NCBI GenBank assembly: GCA_017434455.1 | Contig: JAFRFG010000046.1 | Location: 1 to 64,000, forward strand | Direction: 5' to 3' | DNA: 64,000 nt | Source of the DNA: Thermoguttaceae bacterium | GTDB lineage: Bacteria; Planctomycetota; Planctomycetia; Pirellulales; Thermoguttaceae | In this document: positions 1 to 8,586 of the stretch, piece after piece | How positions within the stretch are numbered: position 1 is the first letter of the stretch | Layout of the letters: the number at the start of each line of letters is the position of its first letter | The notes under the pieces: model-generated | Databases searched by the model: none | What the model was told of the DNA's origin: nothing | What the model saw: the letters and a program-made list of their open reading frames with translations, nothing else | Position numbers and translations under genes: made by a program

Positions 1-807
1 GATGTCGTACTTCAAGCTCGTGCGGTTTCCGTCGAGCAGCTTGATCGAACCGATGGCGAGACTCTCGCCGTAGTCGCGCTCAAAGAGGTTGTTCTCTCCC
101 ATCACCCAGCCGGCGGAAATCTCCATCCCGGCGATTCCCTTATAGGTCGCCAGGGCGCCGGTGTGCGTGATCGGGGTTGTTTCGAAGTGGCGGCCGAAGC
201 TGTAGAAGAAACGCTGATCGACGCGGGCGGACTCATAACCGAAGGGGGTATAGAAATGCCCCATCTTCACCGCGAGGTTGTTGACCGCCATCTCGCCGTA
301 GACCTGCGGGAAGGCGAAGCCGTAACTCTCGGTGCCGTCGGCACGGTGACCGGTCTCCATCTTGCTGTCGAAGCCGGTGTAGCTGGAGAGGAAACGGGCG
401 TCACGGCCGAACATGGCGTCGAGCCCCCATCCCCAGTCGGCCACGCCGTACCCGGTGCGGGCCTGCTTGACGATCGACGCGTAGGCACCGTCGAAACCGA
501 TCTGGTTATCCGAATTGACCGAATTCTCGTTCAACGCGGCGCCATGGTCGTTGAACAGCCCGCCGGCGTTGAGATAGCCGCTGAACTTAAAGCCGCTGTT
601 ACACGGCTTGATGGGGGCCATCTGCTGAACCCATTGGGTCGAATAGGGGGAAGCCGCCTTGGCCGTCTCCGCCTGGGCGGCCTCCGCCTGGGGAGAGGGG
701 ACAGCCGCTTCCTCGGCCACCACAATCGCGTCTTCCTCTGCCATTGCCGCCGGGGAGAGCATTAACAAAACACTCCCGACCACCGAAAACACACTCTTAA
801 CACGCAT
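1..807 (-). CDS. OmpL-like (BBP2-type) outer-membrane beta-barrel porin, partial (3' end outside window)
   Basis: Open on the minus strand from an ATG at 807 to the window edge, giving the first 269 residues. The start has a signal peptide (MRVKSVFSVVGSVLLML, Ala-rich cleavage region) and a Shine-Dalgarno just upstream. The mature part has the blocks GYLNAGGLFNDHG, NSDNQIGFDGAY, FGRDARFLSSYTGFDSKMETGHRAD, AFPQVYGEMAV and KMGHFYTPFGYESARV, which mark planctomycete-type putative porins of the BBP2/OmpL-like family. It is a close paralogue of the next gene and shares most of these blocks. Role by family: a diffusion channel in the outer membrane; the solute is unknown. The gene probably continues about 160 codons beyond position 1, by comparison with its paralogue. 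Confidence 0.85.
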   Translation of the reverse strand, partial: MRVKSVFSVVGSVLLMLSPAAMAEEDAIVVAEEAAVPSPQAEAAQAETAKAASPYSTQWVQQMAPIKPCNSGFKFSGYLNAGGLFNDHGAALNENSVNSDNQIGFDGAYASIVKQARTGYGVADWGWGLDAMFGRDARFLSSYTGFDSKMETGHRADGTESYGFAFPQVYGEMAVNNLAVKMGHFYTPFGYESARVDQRFFYSFGRHFETTPITHTGALATYKGIAGMEISAGWVMGENNLFERDYGESLAIGSIKLLDGNRTSLKYDI

Positions 808-1057
808 CAGAACTCTCCTTAATCGTTCCTTCCGATAGACGTGGAATTCCGCTTCCCATCCTTTGTGTTGAATCCTTCAACGGAAGCGCCGGGCCAAAGG
901 TCGAAGCCGTCGTTCAAAACGCTTTTCTCTTCGCTCGGATTCGAATTCCTTTTTTGCCTCCCACTGAGCTATCCCGCCAGCACGCAGAGGTTTCGTGACA
1001 GAGTAACGGCAAACGGTCGAACGGAAATTTACAGAGATGAGAAAAGAGATAGTCGTA

Positions 1058-1084
1058 ACCGTTATACGAGTCATGACTGTTATA
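1058..1084 (-). repeat. Pair of 9-bp direct repeats 18 bp apart upstream of porin 1
   Basis: ACCGTTATA at 1058-1066 and ACTGTTATA at 1076-1084 are spaced exactly 18 bp start to start. The same arrangement (ACTGTTGTA twice, 18 bp apart) lies at the equivalent place upstream of the second porin. Conservation of spacing in both diverged copies suggests a regulator-binding site or a promoter element. No factor can be named. Confidence 0.5.
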
Positions 1085-1278
1085 TAAAATGGATAAAATA
1101 ACCGGGACATTACCAGGTACCCAGGGCATTTCCGTAAGGAAAAAAACGTCTCCCCGCGCGGTGGTCCCCGAGGAACTCACACAAGAAAGTGAAAACGCCT
1201 CCGGCCCTTTGTTTAGGGGAAAAAGTGTTCGCGGATTTTATTCCCCGACGCTTTCTCCCGCAACATACCTCTCCCCAG

Positions 1279-1313
1279 AAAAAAAACGCGCGCGAAGAAA
1301 GCTCTCCGCGCGC
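1279..1313 (-). terminator. Intrinsic terminator of porin 2
   Basis: Read on the minus strand: a GC-only stem (CGCGCG at 1307-1312 against CGCGCGCG at 1287-1294) with a 12-nt loop, followed by eight T (A-run 1279-1286 on the + strand). It lies 64 bp past the stop codon of the porin that ends at 1377. Confidence 0.75.
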
Positions 1314-1376
1314 CGGGATGGACGGGCCGTCTTTTCAGAAAAAAGCGCCGCTTCGCTTTTAAGTGTCGGGCGGCCC

Positions 1377-2663
1377 CTAGATTTTGCACAGGACGTCAAA
1401 CCCGACCGTCAGCTGATCGCCTTTCGGGTCAGACGCGTCTCCGAAGATCGGCACAACCGCGCGATCGTACCGAATTTCGGGACGGATCAAGAAATGATCC
1501 CCCCCCACCGGGGCCCAGTTGGCGCCCAGCCCCAGGTCGATCCACTCGTGGGAGTTATCGCCGTTCCAGCCGCGCTGCCATTCGGTACGGGTTCCGAGTT
1601 TCCAGCCGGGACAGAGGTTGTAGTAGAGGAAACCGGCCAGACTCTCGTACTGGAACGCGTCCAACCCGCTGAGGGCCATATAGGTCGTGATGTCGCCGGT
1701 AAACGCGCCGGCCGAACCGTCATCGGAGGTGAACTTTCCGTAGTTGACGACGAAGGCGGTTTCCCAGTTGGAATCGATCTTGGTCTCGAAGACCAGGTCG
1801 TTGCGGAACAGATCGCCGGGCAGCCCCTGCATCACTCCATCGCCCGTGAGGATGTCATACCTCAAACTCGTGCGGTCCTCATTGAAGAACTTGACCGAAC
1901 CGATGATGAGACTTTCACCATACCCGCGTTCAAAGAGGTTGTTTTCTCCCATCGCCCAGCCGCCGGTAAGCTCGATCCCGTTGATCCCCTTATAGGTCGC
2001 CAGGACACCGGTGTGCGAGACGGGGTTGACTTCCTCGTTGCGGCCGAAGCTGTAGAAGAAACGTTCACTGGCACGGGCCGACTCGTAACCGAGGGGGGTG
2101 TAGAAATGCCCCATCTTCACCACCACATCTTTGACGGACATTTCGCCGTAGACCTGCGGGAAAGCGAATCCGTAGCTTTCGTTATCATAATCGAGCCCCC
2201 AGCCGTTGATATAGTCCGAACGGTGGCCGGTCTCCATGCTGCTGTCAAAACCGGCGTAGCTGGAGAGGAAGCGGGCGTCACGGCCGAAAAGGGCGTCGAC
2301 CCCAAATCCCCAGTCAACCGCGCCGCACCCGGTGCGGGCCTCTTTGCTGACCCACGCGCAGGCGCCGTCAAGACCGATCTGATTATCCGAGTTGACCGAG
2401 ACCACGTTGTAGCCGGCGCCATGATCGTTGAACAGCCCCCCGGCATTGAGATAACCGTGGAAATGAATATCGCTGCCGCGCGGCGCGGCGGGCTCCAGTT
2501 GCTGAACCCATTGGGTCGAATAAGAGAGAATCTCCTCCGACTGGGAGGACGGAACCAAGATCGGTTCCTCGGCCGCGACAATCACGTCTTCCTCGGCCGC
2601 CGCCGCCGGCAAGACCGCCAGCAAAGCGCTCCCAAGCACCGAAAACAAATACCCAACACGCAT
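1377..2663 (-). CDS. OmpL-like (BBP2-type) outer-membrane beta-barrel porin
   Basis: 428 residues from the ATG at 2663, chosen over the longer frame because AAGGAG sits just upstream and the protein then begins with a proper signal peptide (MRVGYLFSVLGSALLAVLP, AAAAEE). Diagnostic blocks are GYLNAGGLFNDHG, NSDNQIGLDGA, GRDARFLSSYAGFDSSMETGHRSD, AFPQVYGEMSV, KMGHFYTPLGYES and GINGIELTGGWAMGENNLFE. The C-terminus (PEIRYDRAV..., ending GFDVLCKI) is made of alternating beta strands as expected for a barrel. It is a tandem paralogue of the gene at 1-807, same orientation. Likely role: passive uptake channel in the outer membrane, substrate unknown. Confidence 0.85.
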   Translation of the reverse strand: MRVGYLFSVLGSALLAVLPAAAAEEDVIVAAEEPILVPSSQSEEILSYSTQWVQQLEPAAPRGSDIHFHGYLNAGGLFNDHGAGYNVVSVNSDNQIGLDGACAWVSKEARTGCGAVDWGFGVDALFGRDARFLSSYAGFDSSMETGHRSDYINGWGLDYDNESYGFAFPQVYGEMSVKDVVVKMGHFYTPLGYESARASERFFYSFGRNEEVNPVSHTGVLATYKGINGIELTGGWAMGENNLFERGYGESLIIGSVKFFNEDRTSLRYDILTGDGVMQGLPGDLFRNDLVFETKIDSNWETAFVVNYGKFTSDDGSAGAFTGDITTYMALSGLDAFQYESLAGFLYYNLCPGWKLGTRTEWQRGWNGDNSHEWIDLGLGANWAPVGGDHFLIRPEIRYDRAVVPIFGDASDPKGDQLTVGFDVLCKI

Positions 2664-3044
2664 CAGAATACTCCTTCTTGTCCCTCCCGATAGACCCGGA
2701 ATTCCGCTTCCCATCCTCTTCGTGAATCCTTCATCGGAAGCGACGAGCCGGATAAAAGCCGTCTTTCAAAACGCGCTTCTGTCCGCTCGAAACCGAATTC
2801 CTCTTTGCCTCTCACCGGGGGGATCCCGCCGGTATAAGAGAGGTTCTCTTCACAGGATAACGGCTATCGGCCGGCAATAAATCTCTGGAATGAGAAAAGA
2901 AAGAATCATAACTGTTGTATATCTCATGACTGTTGTACAAGATAGATAAAACAATAGGGTAGTACGGGCAGAGGCGGCGCTTTGGGCAAAAGACGCGCCG
3001 CGCCGCCGATCGGCCCCGCAGGAGAAGCCCCGCGGCACTTTCAT
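2664..3044. other. 381-bp intergenic region upstream of porin 2
   Basis: No gene seen. It contains the duplicated porin upstream block (2690-2950) and, next to the dehydrogenase stop codon, a GGCGGCGC...GCGCCGCC inverted repeat (2973-3007) without a clear T-run, so I do not call it a terminator. Confidence 0.5.
2911..2937 (-). repeat. Pair of 9-bp direct repeats 18 bp apart upstream of porin 2
   Basis: ACTGTTGTA is perfectly repeated at 2911-2919 and 2929-2937 (18-bp period). Position and spacing match the pair upstream of porin 1 at 1058-1084. It lies about 250 bp before the start codon, so either the leader is long or this is an upstream activator site. Confidence 0.5.
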
Positions 3045-4106
3045 CTAAGATCGGGAGGAGTACCTCTGCTTGACGTCAATCCAAAGGGGATAGCCGGCGC
3101 CGCGCAGGGGGAATCCAAGCTGTTTTCCCTCGTGAGTGAGATAGTTGATCAGCGGTTCGCCCGCTTTATAGCGGCGGACATTCTCGCAGAAGATATCGCA
3201 GATATCCTCAAATCGGCAGTGAATCTGACCGCCGACGTGGGGAGTGATCAGGACATTGGGGAAGTCCCAGAGCGGGTGATCGGCCGGAAGCGGCTCCGGG
3301 GAGGTCACATCCATAATCGCCCCGCCCAAATGCCCCTCGGCAATAGACTCGACCAGCGCGTCGGTATCGACAAGCCCCCCGCGCGCCATATTGGCCAGCA
3401 GGGCACCGGGCTTCATGCGGCGGAATTTCTCGGCGGTCATGATACCGCGGGTCTGGCTGTTCAGAGGCAGGGAGAGGAAGACGACATCGGACTGGGCCAA
3501 AAGGTCGTCCAGACGATCGGCTCCCCAAAGCTCGTCGACATGCGCCGGTTTGTTCTCGGGAAAGAGGTCGACCGCCAAAAGACGGCGCGCGAAGGGGGCC
3601 GCGACCGCGGAAAAACGCCGGCCGACCCCGCCGAGACCGACGATGCCGATGGTCTTGCCCGTCAGATCCCAGGTCGGTTTCCGCTTGAAGCGATGCCAGA
3701 ACTCATTCCCCTGGGGGGAGAACTGATCGAGTACAAATTGGCGAATATTTCTATGCCAGGCCAGGATCAGCGCCATGCCATGCTCGGCCACCTGGTCGGA
3801 GAGAACGCCGGCGGCGGTGGTCACCGTGATGTCCGAATCGATCACCGACGGAACCAGGCACCAGTCCATCCCCGCCGCGGAGGACTGAATCCAGCGCAAA
3901 CGCCCCTGGGAGACGATCCCGTCCCAGTCGACCGGGACCTTGGCGTGGCCGCAGAAATAATCGGCTTGGAAAAGCGCCGAAGCGATCCCGCTTTGGTCGG
4001 TGTTGATGATATCGACCTCGGGCCAGGCGGCGGCGATCCGGTCGATCAGCGGCTGAGCGACCGGTTCGGAACGGAAACAGACGACTAAGGTGGGTTTGGC
4101 GGCCAT
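3045..4106 (-). CDS. D-isomer-specific 2-hydroxyacid dehydrogenase, NAD-dependent
   Basis: 353 residues. The Rossmann nucleotide-binding motif GLGGVG is at 157-162. The catalytic set of the family is intact: Arg242 in NMARGGLVD, Glu271 in TSPEPLP, and His290 in ITPHVGG. The N-terminal substrate domain (about 1-115) and C-terminal return segment are both complete. The family reduces 2-oxoacids to D-2-hydroxyacids or the reverse; the precise substrate cannot be told from sequence. The gene follows galactokinase by 36 bp on the same strand, so the two are probably cotranscribed, which favours a sugar-acid substrate over D-lactate or phosphoglycerate, but this is inference. Confidence 0.85.
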   Translation of the reverse strand: MAAKPTLVVCFRSEPVAQPLIDRIAAAWPEVDIINTDQSGIASALFQADYFCGHAKVPVDWDGIVSQGRLRWIQSSAAGMDWCLVPSVIDSDITVTTAAGVLSDQVAEHGMALILAWHRNIRQFVLDQFSPQGNEFWHRFKRKPTWDLTGKTIGIVGLGGVGRRFSAVAAPFARRLLAVDLFPENKPAHVDELWGADRLDDLLAQSDVVFLSLPLNSQTRGIMTAEKFRRMKPGALLANMARGGLVDTDALVESIAEGHLGGAIMDVTSPEPLPADHPLWDFPNVLITPHVGGQIHCRFEDICDIFCENVRRYKAGEPLINYLTHEGKQLGFPLRGAGYPLWIDVKQRYSSRS

Positions 4107-4142
4107 AAAGGACCCATCAATGATTCACGGGCTGAGGGCTTT

Positions 4143-5345
4143 TCACGGAGTGGGCAAAACCATCGCGCCGGCGGCCGGCCGGGTGGCGAAACTGGTGGTG
4201 TGGATCCCCGTCCGGGCGAAGTAGTCGTTTTCCAGCGCCTCCTGAACCGCCTCCAGCGCGTGACGGAAAACCAGCGAAACGGTGCATCCGCCGAAACCGC
4301 CGCCGGTCATTCTCGAACCGATCATCCCCCCGTTCAGACCGATGGAATAGGCCTTGTTGACGAGATAGTCGAGTTCCGGACAGCTGACCTGATAGTCGTC
4401 GCGCAGCGACTGGTGACCGGCGTACATCTGCTGGCCGACCGTCTTCCAGTTGCGCTGGAGCATCGCCTCGCAGAGATTTCGCGTACGGATCTCCTCGGTC
4501 AGGAAGTGGCGGGCGCGGCGGAACATCACCTCGCCGTTTTCCTGGGCGAGAATCCGCTCTTTCGCGGCTTCGAGGGCTTCGAGCGTGGTATCGCGAAGAA
4601 GAGGAACGCCGAGAATCTTGGCGACTTCTTCACACGCGTGACGGCGCTCGGGGTATTCGCTGCCGGAGAGCTGGTGCTTGACGTTGGTGTTCGTCACCAA
4701 AACGACAATGTCGGGATTGGACATCGGGACAAAGGTGGTCTCTTGACTGCGGCAGTCCAAGAGCATCACGTGATCCTCACGGGCCATCGCCGAAATGAAC
4801 TGGTCCATAATGCCGCACGGCATGTGGGCGTAGGCGTGTTCGGCATGCTGGCACAAAAGCGCCTTTTCGGGACCTTCGAGCGTGGAGCCGGAGAGCTTTT
4901 CCATCAGCGTCGCCACGGCGACCTCCAGCGACGCGCTGCTGGAAAGGCCTCCTCCCAGGGGGACGTCGGAACGGATCACCGCATTGAATGAGGACGCCTT
5001 CATCCCCTTTTCGAGGCAGCCGGCGACAGTCCCCGCGACATAGCTCATCCAAGTCACCTTGTCTTCGGGAGGAACGGGCCGATCCAGGGGAATCGTCGCC
5101 TCCTCGTCGAAAGAGTCGGTCCAGAAGGTCGCCGTGGGGGGAGACTGCGGATCTTCCTCTTTCGGCCCGGCGGCGATCACCGTGTACCGCTCGATAGCCA
5201 GGGGAAAGACGAACCCCCCGTTGTAGTCGGTATGTTCACCGATGAGATTGACACGACCGGGAGCCGCCACCAACGCGGTGGGAAAGGTTCCGTATCGAGA
5301 GATGTACTCGTTAACCGCCGATTTTGCCAGAGGACTTACTTGCAT
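4143..5345 (-). CDS. galK: Galactokinase
   Basis: 400 residues, the usual length for the family. All three GHMP/galactokinase signatures are present: GRVNLIGEHTDYNGG at 30-44, the ATP-binding loop LGGGLSSSAS at 130-139, and GSRMTGGGFGG at 343-353. Asp181 in CGIMDQ is the expected catalytic base. It phosphorylates alpha-D-galactose at C1 with ATP, the first committed step of the Leloir pathway, in the cytoplasm. No galT or galE neighbour is in the window; the partner is the 2-hydroxyacid dehydrogenase downstream. A good promoter lies upstream at 5426-5454. Confidence 0.93.
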   Translation of the reverse strand: MQVSPLAKSAVNEYISRYGTFPTALVAAPGRVNLIGEHTDYNGGFVFPLAIERYTVIAAGPKEEDPQSPPTATFWTDSFDEEATIPLDRPVPPEDKVTWMSYVAGTVAGCLEKGMKASSFNAVIRSDVPLGGGLSSSASLEVAVATLMEKLSGSTLEGPEKALLCQHAEHAYAHMPCGIMDQFISAMAREDHVMLLDCRSQETTFVPMSNPDIVVLVTNTNVKHQLSGSEYPERRHACEEVAKILGVPLLRDTTLEALEAAKERILAQENGEVMFRRARHFLTEEIRTRNLCEAMLQRNWKTVGQQMYAGHQSLRDDYQVSCPELDYLVNKAYSIGLNGGMIGSRMTGGGFGGCTVSLVFRHALEAVQEALENDYFARTGIHTTSFATRPAAGAMVLPTP

Positions 5346-5425
5346 GGCGTATCCCTTTGTAAAAAACGCGTTGTTTCGCTGTTGGTGATGAATGATTGTT
5401 CGCTGTTAAAACGGTACCTTTGACT

Positions 5426-5454
5426 ATTGTACCCCTTAAAAGAGGGGGGCGCAA
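5426..5454 (-). promoter_or_regulatory. Sigma-70-type promoter for galK
   Basis: On the minus strand, -35 TTGCGC (5449-5454), a 17-bp spacer and -10 TACAAT (5426-5431). The predicted transcript start near 5419 gives a leader of about 75 nt. Two copies of TTCGCTGTT (5375-5383 and 5399-5407, 24 bp apart) lie in that leader and could bind a regulator. Confidence 0.5.
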
Positions 5455-5480
5455 CAAGCCCAAAGGGAAACGAGCCAATG

Positions 5481-5520
5481 AAAAAGCCCGCCCATCTCGA
5501 AGAGTGGGGCGGGCTTTCTT
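5481..5520 (-). terminator. Intrinsic terminator after the coiled-coil membrane protein
   Basis: Stem GCCCGCCC (5486-5493) with GGGCGGGC (5507-5514). On the minus strand it ends in a short T-run; on the + strand it is followed by CTTTCTTTCTT, so it could also work in the other direction. It lies about 55 bp after the stop of the gene ending at 5572. Confidence 0.75.
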
Positions 5521-5571
5521 TCTTCCGACAACCCCCGAACAATCCGGGGGGGCGAACCTCCTATTGGCCGC

Positions 5572-7104
5572 TTAATTGGTCGGGTTCTTCGGCTGGAAGT
5601 AGATATCGCTGACGTGCCCGGCGGAAGTGTGCGGGCGGATGGAGCTCTTCTTGTCGTACAGCGGCGCGGTCAGACCGCGGGATTTGGGCGGCTCGGGGAG
5701 AGTGTTCGGGGAGTAAATCGGGGCGGTGTTCCCCTTCGAGACCAGAGGCGAACCGGGATTGGAGACCTCGTCGACCATTCCTCCCTGCTCCTGGAATTTC
5801 GAAACCTCGGCGGTCGGGCGGTAGCTCACCTGACGGAGGAACTCGCCCAGACGCATCTCGCGAATGCTGTTGCGGCGAACCTGCTCGAACATCGAGTTGT
5901 GGGCCTCGGAGATTCTCTTCTTTTGCTCTTTCTCTTTGGTGAAGTCATCTTTCAAGAGAAGATCGAGCTGCTCGTTGCCGAAGATGAAGTAGGAAATATT
6001 GGGGGTAATCGTCCCTTGGATCTCCCCATCCTCATCGATATAGGCGGCCACTTCCGACCCGCTGGAGGTGATGATCTTTTTGACGGTATCGACGTCGTTG
6101 GTCCCGTCGCCGTCAACATCGAGGAAGTAGTCCAGCGCGAACTGAACCGTCTCGCCGGCCTTCCACAGCGGGGTGTAGATGACATCTTGCGGGAGCAGCG
6201 GGTTGAGCATCTCGTCAGAGCGGATCAGCGCCTCGGCCTCGTGGTCGCCGAGGATGCGGACCACCTCGATCGACCCCTTCGGGACGAGGATTCCGTGCTG
6301 GACCGCGTCGAAGGCGAAGACACTAAAGTTGGTCAGCAGACGCAGCCCGTCGGCCTTGCCCAGGTCGATACGGACACGCTGGTTCATCTGGTCGACATAG
6401 ACGATATGGCCGTCGGGAACCTCGAACTCGGCCTGGTGCATTTGGTCGAGCTTGTCACGCAGATTGGTATTGATCTGCGCCACCGCCGCGGCGGTCTCGG
6501 CCGCGTCGGCCGCCTGAGTTCGGAACTCCTCGTTCTGGCGCTTGGCTTCCTGGTCGATCTTGTCGACTTTGGCGACCAGCTCGTGGTTGGTCTTTTCCAT
6601 CTCGCCGTAGCGCTTCTGGGCGTCTTCGGCGCTCTTTTTATATTCACTCCCCTGCTGGGCGACGGTTGTGTCGAAGATCTTTTTCTGCTCGGTGGTGGCG
6701 GCCTCTTGCTCTTCGGCTCTGGCCTGGAACTCATCGCGCTGAATCTGCGTTTGTTTAAGGTTCTCGCTTAACTGCGCCACCGTGTTGGCCAAACCGCTGA
6801 GGGTATCGTGATAACTGGGGGTCACCTCGGCGTTTTCCCCGGCCAGCGCCTTGAGCTCATCTTCCATCGACTTGAGGAAATCATCGGCACTGGCGGCGGG
6901 ATAACCGACCAGCTCTTTGGCCTTATCCAACTGAGAGGTCGCCTTGCGGGCCTCCGCCTCGGCGCTCTTGGCCTGCTCCGAGGCCTGAGCGGCCACCGCG
7001 CCGACTTCTTGGAGTTTCTTGGCGGTGAAATAGTTGGACACGCACAGTCCGAGCGTGATGATGATGAACACGATCAGGGTGATGAGGAGTCCCTGTGATT
7101 TCAT
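5572..7104 (-). CDS. Membrane-anchored coiled-coil protein, function unknown
   Basis: 510 residues. A single N-terminal membrane segment (about 5-26, LLITLIVFIIITLGLCV) is followed by a long Ala/Glu/Lys/Gln-rich coiled coil (about 30-225) and then a beta-rich domain (about 228-370). That domain contains DVDGDGTNDVD, which looks like a Ca-binding (EF-hand or dockerin-like) loop. The C-terminus is Pro/Ser-rich. Topology suggests a short cytoplasmic tail and a large periplasmic part, or the reverse. I do not recognise a named family; comparable proteins occur in planctomycetes as conserved hypotheticals. It has its own promoter (7264-7292) and terminator, so it is monocistronic. Confidence 0.7.
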   Translation of the reverse strand: MKSQGLLITLIVFIIITLGLCVSNYFTAKKLQEVGAVAAQASEQAKSAEAEARKATSQLDKAKELVGYPAASADDFLKSMEDELKALAGENAEVTPSYHDTLSGLANTVAQLSENLKQTQIQRDEFQARAEEQEAATTEQKKIFDTTVAQQGSEYKKSAEDAQKRYGEMEKTNHELVAKVDKIDQEAKRQNEEFRTQAADAAETAAAVAQINTNLRDKLDQMHQAEFEVPDGHIVYVDQMNQRVRIDLGKADGLRLLTNFSVFAFDAVQHGILVPKGSIEVVRILGDHEAEALIRSDEMLNPLLPQDVIYTPLWKAGETVQFALDYFLDVDGDGTNDVDTVKKIITSSGSEVAAYIDEDGEIQGTITPNISYFIFGNEQLDLLLKDDFTKEKEQKKRISEAHNSMFEQVRRNSIREMRLGEFLRQVSYRPTAEVSKFQEQGGMVDEVSNPGSPLVSKGNTAPIYSPNTLPEPPKSRGLTAPLYDKKSSIRPHTSAGHVSDIYFQPKNPTN

Positions 7105-7263
7105 TGTTCCACTCGCTCCTTGTATATCCGGCGATTACCTCTCCCATGCCCTATGGTTTTTCTCCCCAAAGCACGGCAAAAAACCGCCGGGCCCACCGCC
7201 AAAGACGCGGGGCGTCTTTTTAAGATAGGCAATCTTAGAAAAATTGGCAAGACTAACATGTCT

Positions 7264-7292
7264 ATTTTAGGATAATACTCCCCCGTTGTCAA
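7264..7292 (-). promoter_or_regulatory. Sigma-70-type promoter for the coiled-coil protein
   Basis: Minus strand: -35 TTGACA (7287-7292), 17-bp spacer, -10 TAAAAT (7264-7269). The predicted leader is about 150 nt before the start codon at 7104. An array of 18-bp-period repeats lies just upstream (7361-7423). Confidence 0.6.
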
Positions 7293-7360
7293 TTTATCGA
7301 ATACAGAATATTCAAGCTTTCTGAAAATCCCGGCGCAAAACGTTCGTTTAAGTAAATCGA

Positions 7361-7423
7361 CCGTCACAAATCGATCCACCGTCACAACAGAATCGTTCGT
7401 CAGAACCCGACGGACCGTCAGAA
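7361..7423. repeat. Four 9-bp direct repeats with an exact 18-bp period
   Basis: CCGTCACAA (7361), CCGTCACAA (7379), TCGTCAGAA (7397) and CCGTCAGAA (7415) start exactly 18 bp apart, with unrelated sequence between. They lie 70-135 bp upstream of the TTGACA of the minus-strand promoter. The spacing (under two helical turns) fits cooperative binding of a regulator to an iteron-like array. Confidence 0.6.
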
Positions 7424-7632
7424 CGGACAAACCTATGCCATTCCCGCGGGTAAAGCCCCCGGTTTCCCTATCGAGCGCGCCGGAAGCAAGCCCTTTTAAG
7501 AAGGGGGCGGGAAAAATCTCTCTGGCGGCGGTGCCCGGAAAACGGTATGCTCCCCCTCGCACAGGTGGGGAAGCTCTGTAATTCACAGCCCGCAAAGAAA
7601 CGAAGGCACTGCAGCAAAACAGGTCCGAGCCG

Positions 7633-8571
7633 ATGACCGGCACGAAAGGAAAATCGCGATTGGCCGCCGCGGCCCTCCATGGGGCCGCGTGGGGGTGCTG
7701 CGCCGTCATTATTCTGACGGGCTGCCGGCTGATGCCGTTCGCGGCCAAACGGGACGTCTCGGAAAAGCTTGAATTGAATCGTCAGGGGATCGCGGCGTTC
7801 GAGCGCCAAGAGTACGATACGGCCGAAAAGAAGTTCATCGAGGCGGCCGAACGGGACAAAGCCGACCTGACCTCGCGGCGGTACTACGCCGAAACGCTCT
7901 GGGCACGCGGCGCGAAGAGCGACGCGGTTCAGCTGCTCGCCGAGCTGTCCAAGACCGAAGGCCCCTTGGACGACTCTCTGGCGATCAACCAATCGCTGGC
8001 GGAAAAACTTCTGGAGGAAAAACAGCCGGTCTCCGCGCTGAACTACGCCGAACGGGTGGTTCAATCCTCCCCCCAAAGCTCCCGCGGCTGGGCCCTTCGG
8101 GCCGAGGTCTATCGCCAGCTGGGGAAGAACGAGGAGGCGATCGGCGACTATCATCACGCGCTGCACTTCGATCCCGACAATCGCGAGTTTCTTCGCTCCC
8201 TGGCGGAACTGGAAAGCCAGGCGGGCCGATGCGAAAGTTCCCTGGCCACTTGGCAGCGGCTCGGGCGAACCTATCCCGGGAACAGCCAGCCCGAAGAGGT
8301 CCTTTGCGGCAAAGCCGAGGCGTGTCGGCGTTTGAAGCGGTACGACGAGTCGATCCGATGTTACGAACAGGTTCTGGCGCAGCATCCCGATCGCTCCTCG
8401 CTCTACCGGCTCCTGGCCGAAATACACCTGGAACGCAACGACATGTCGTCGGCCCAAGAGGTGACGCGCCGCGCCGAAGGGGCTTTCCCCAACGATCCGG
8501 CCATCCACGAACTGGCCAGCCGGATCGAACAGCTGCGGATCGCGCGGTCCGGGGAGAATTCCCCGTACTGA
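7633..8571 (+). CDS. TPR-repeat lipoprotein
   Basis: 312 residues. The N-terminus carries a lipoprotein signal peptide with lipobox LTGC and lipid-anchor Cys31. From about residue 45 the protein consists of tetratricopeptide repeats: ELNRQGIAAFERQEYDTAEKK, YAERVVQSSPQSSRGWALR, VYRQLGKNEEAIGDYHHAL and RYDESIRCYEQVL, with the usual A/G/Y/P spacing, to near the end. Such proteins act as scaffolds for protein-protein contacts at the periplasmic face of a membrane. The Shine-Dalgarno is weak, so the exact start is less certain. No partner can be named. Confidence 0.8.
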   Translation: MTGTKGKSRLAAAALHGAAWGCCAVIILTGCRLMPFAAKRDVSEKLELNRQGIAAFERQEYDTAEKKFIEAAERDKADLTSRRYYAETLWARGAKSDAVQLLAELSKTEGPLDDSLAINQSLAEKLLEEKQPVSALNYAERVVQSSPQSSRGWALRAEVYRQLGKNEEAIGDYHHALHFDPDNREFLRSLAELESQAGRCESSLATWQRLGRTYPGNSQPEEVLCGKAEACRRLKRYDESIRCYEQVLAQHPDRSSLYRLLAEIHLERNDMSSAQEVTRRAEGAFPNDPAIHELASRIEQLRIARSGENSPY

Positions 8572-8586
8572 TTCGCGCCGTTTTCG

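Larger units (their letters stand above)
808..1376. other. 569-bp intergenic region upstream of the first porin
   Basis: No convincing gene. It holds the putative terminator of the downstream-read paralogue (1279-1313) and, at 830-1090, a block clearly related in sequence and order to 2690-2950 upstream of the second porin. The duplication therefore included the regulatory region as well as the coding sequence. Small reading frames here lack ribosome binding sites and similarity. Confidence 0.6.
7105..7632. other. 528-bp divergent intergenic region
   Basis: Separates the minus-strand coiled-coil gene from the plus-strand TPR lipoprotein gene. It contains the minus-strand promoter and the four-copy repeat array. 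The minus-strand frame covering 7101-7748 overlaps the lipoprotein gene and has no family resemblance, so I do not call it a gene. Confidence 0.6.

Noticed and set aside
1089-2693. 534-codon plus-strand frame across porin 2
   Set aside because: Shadow of the minus-strand porin; no ribosome binding site, no family motif, and the opposite strand has a signal peptide and barrel motifs.
2973-3007. GGCGGCGC/GCGCCGCC inverted repeat after the dehydrogenase gene
   Set aside because: No T-run follows on the relevant strand, and short GC inverted repeats are frequent in this composition.
7101-7748. 215-codon minus-strand frame in the divergent intergenic region
   Set aside because: Overlaps the TPR-lipoprotein start and the repeat array; composition looks random and no ribosome binding site was seen.
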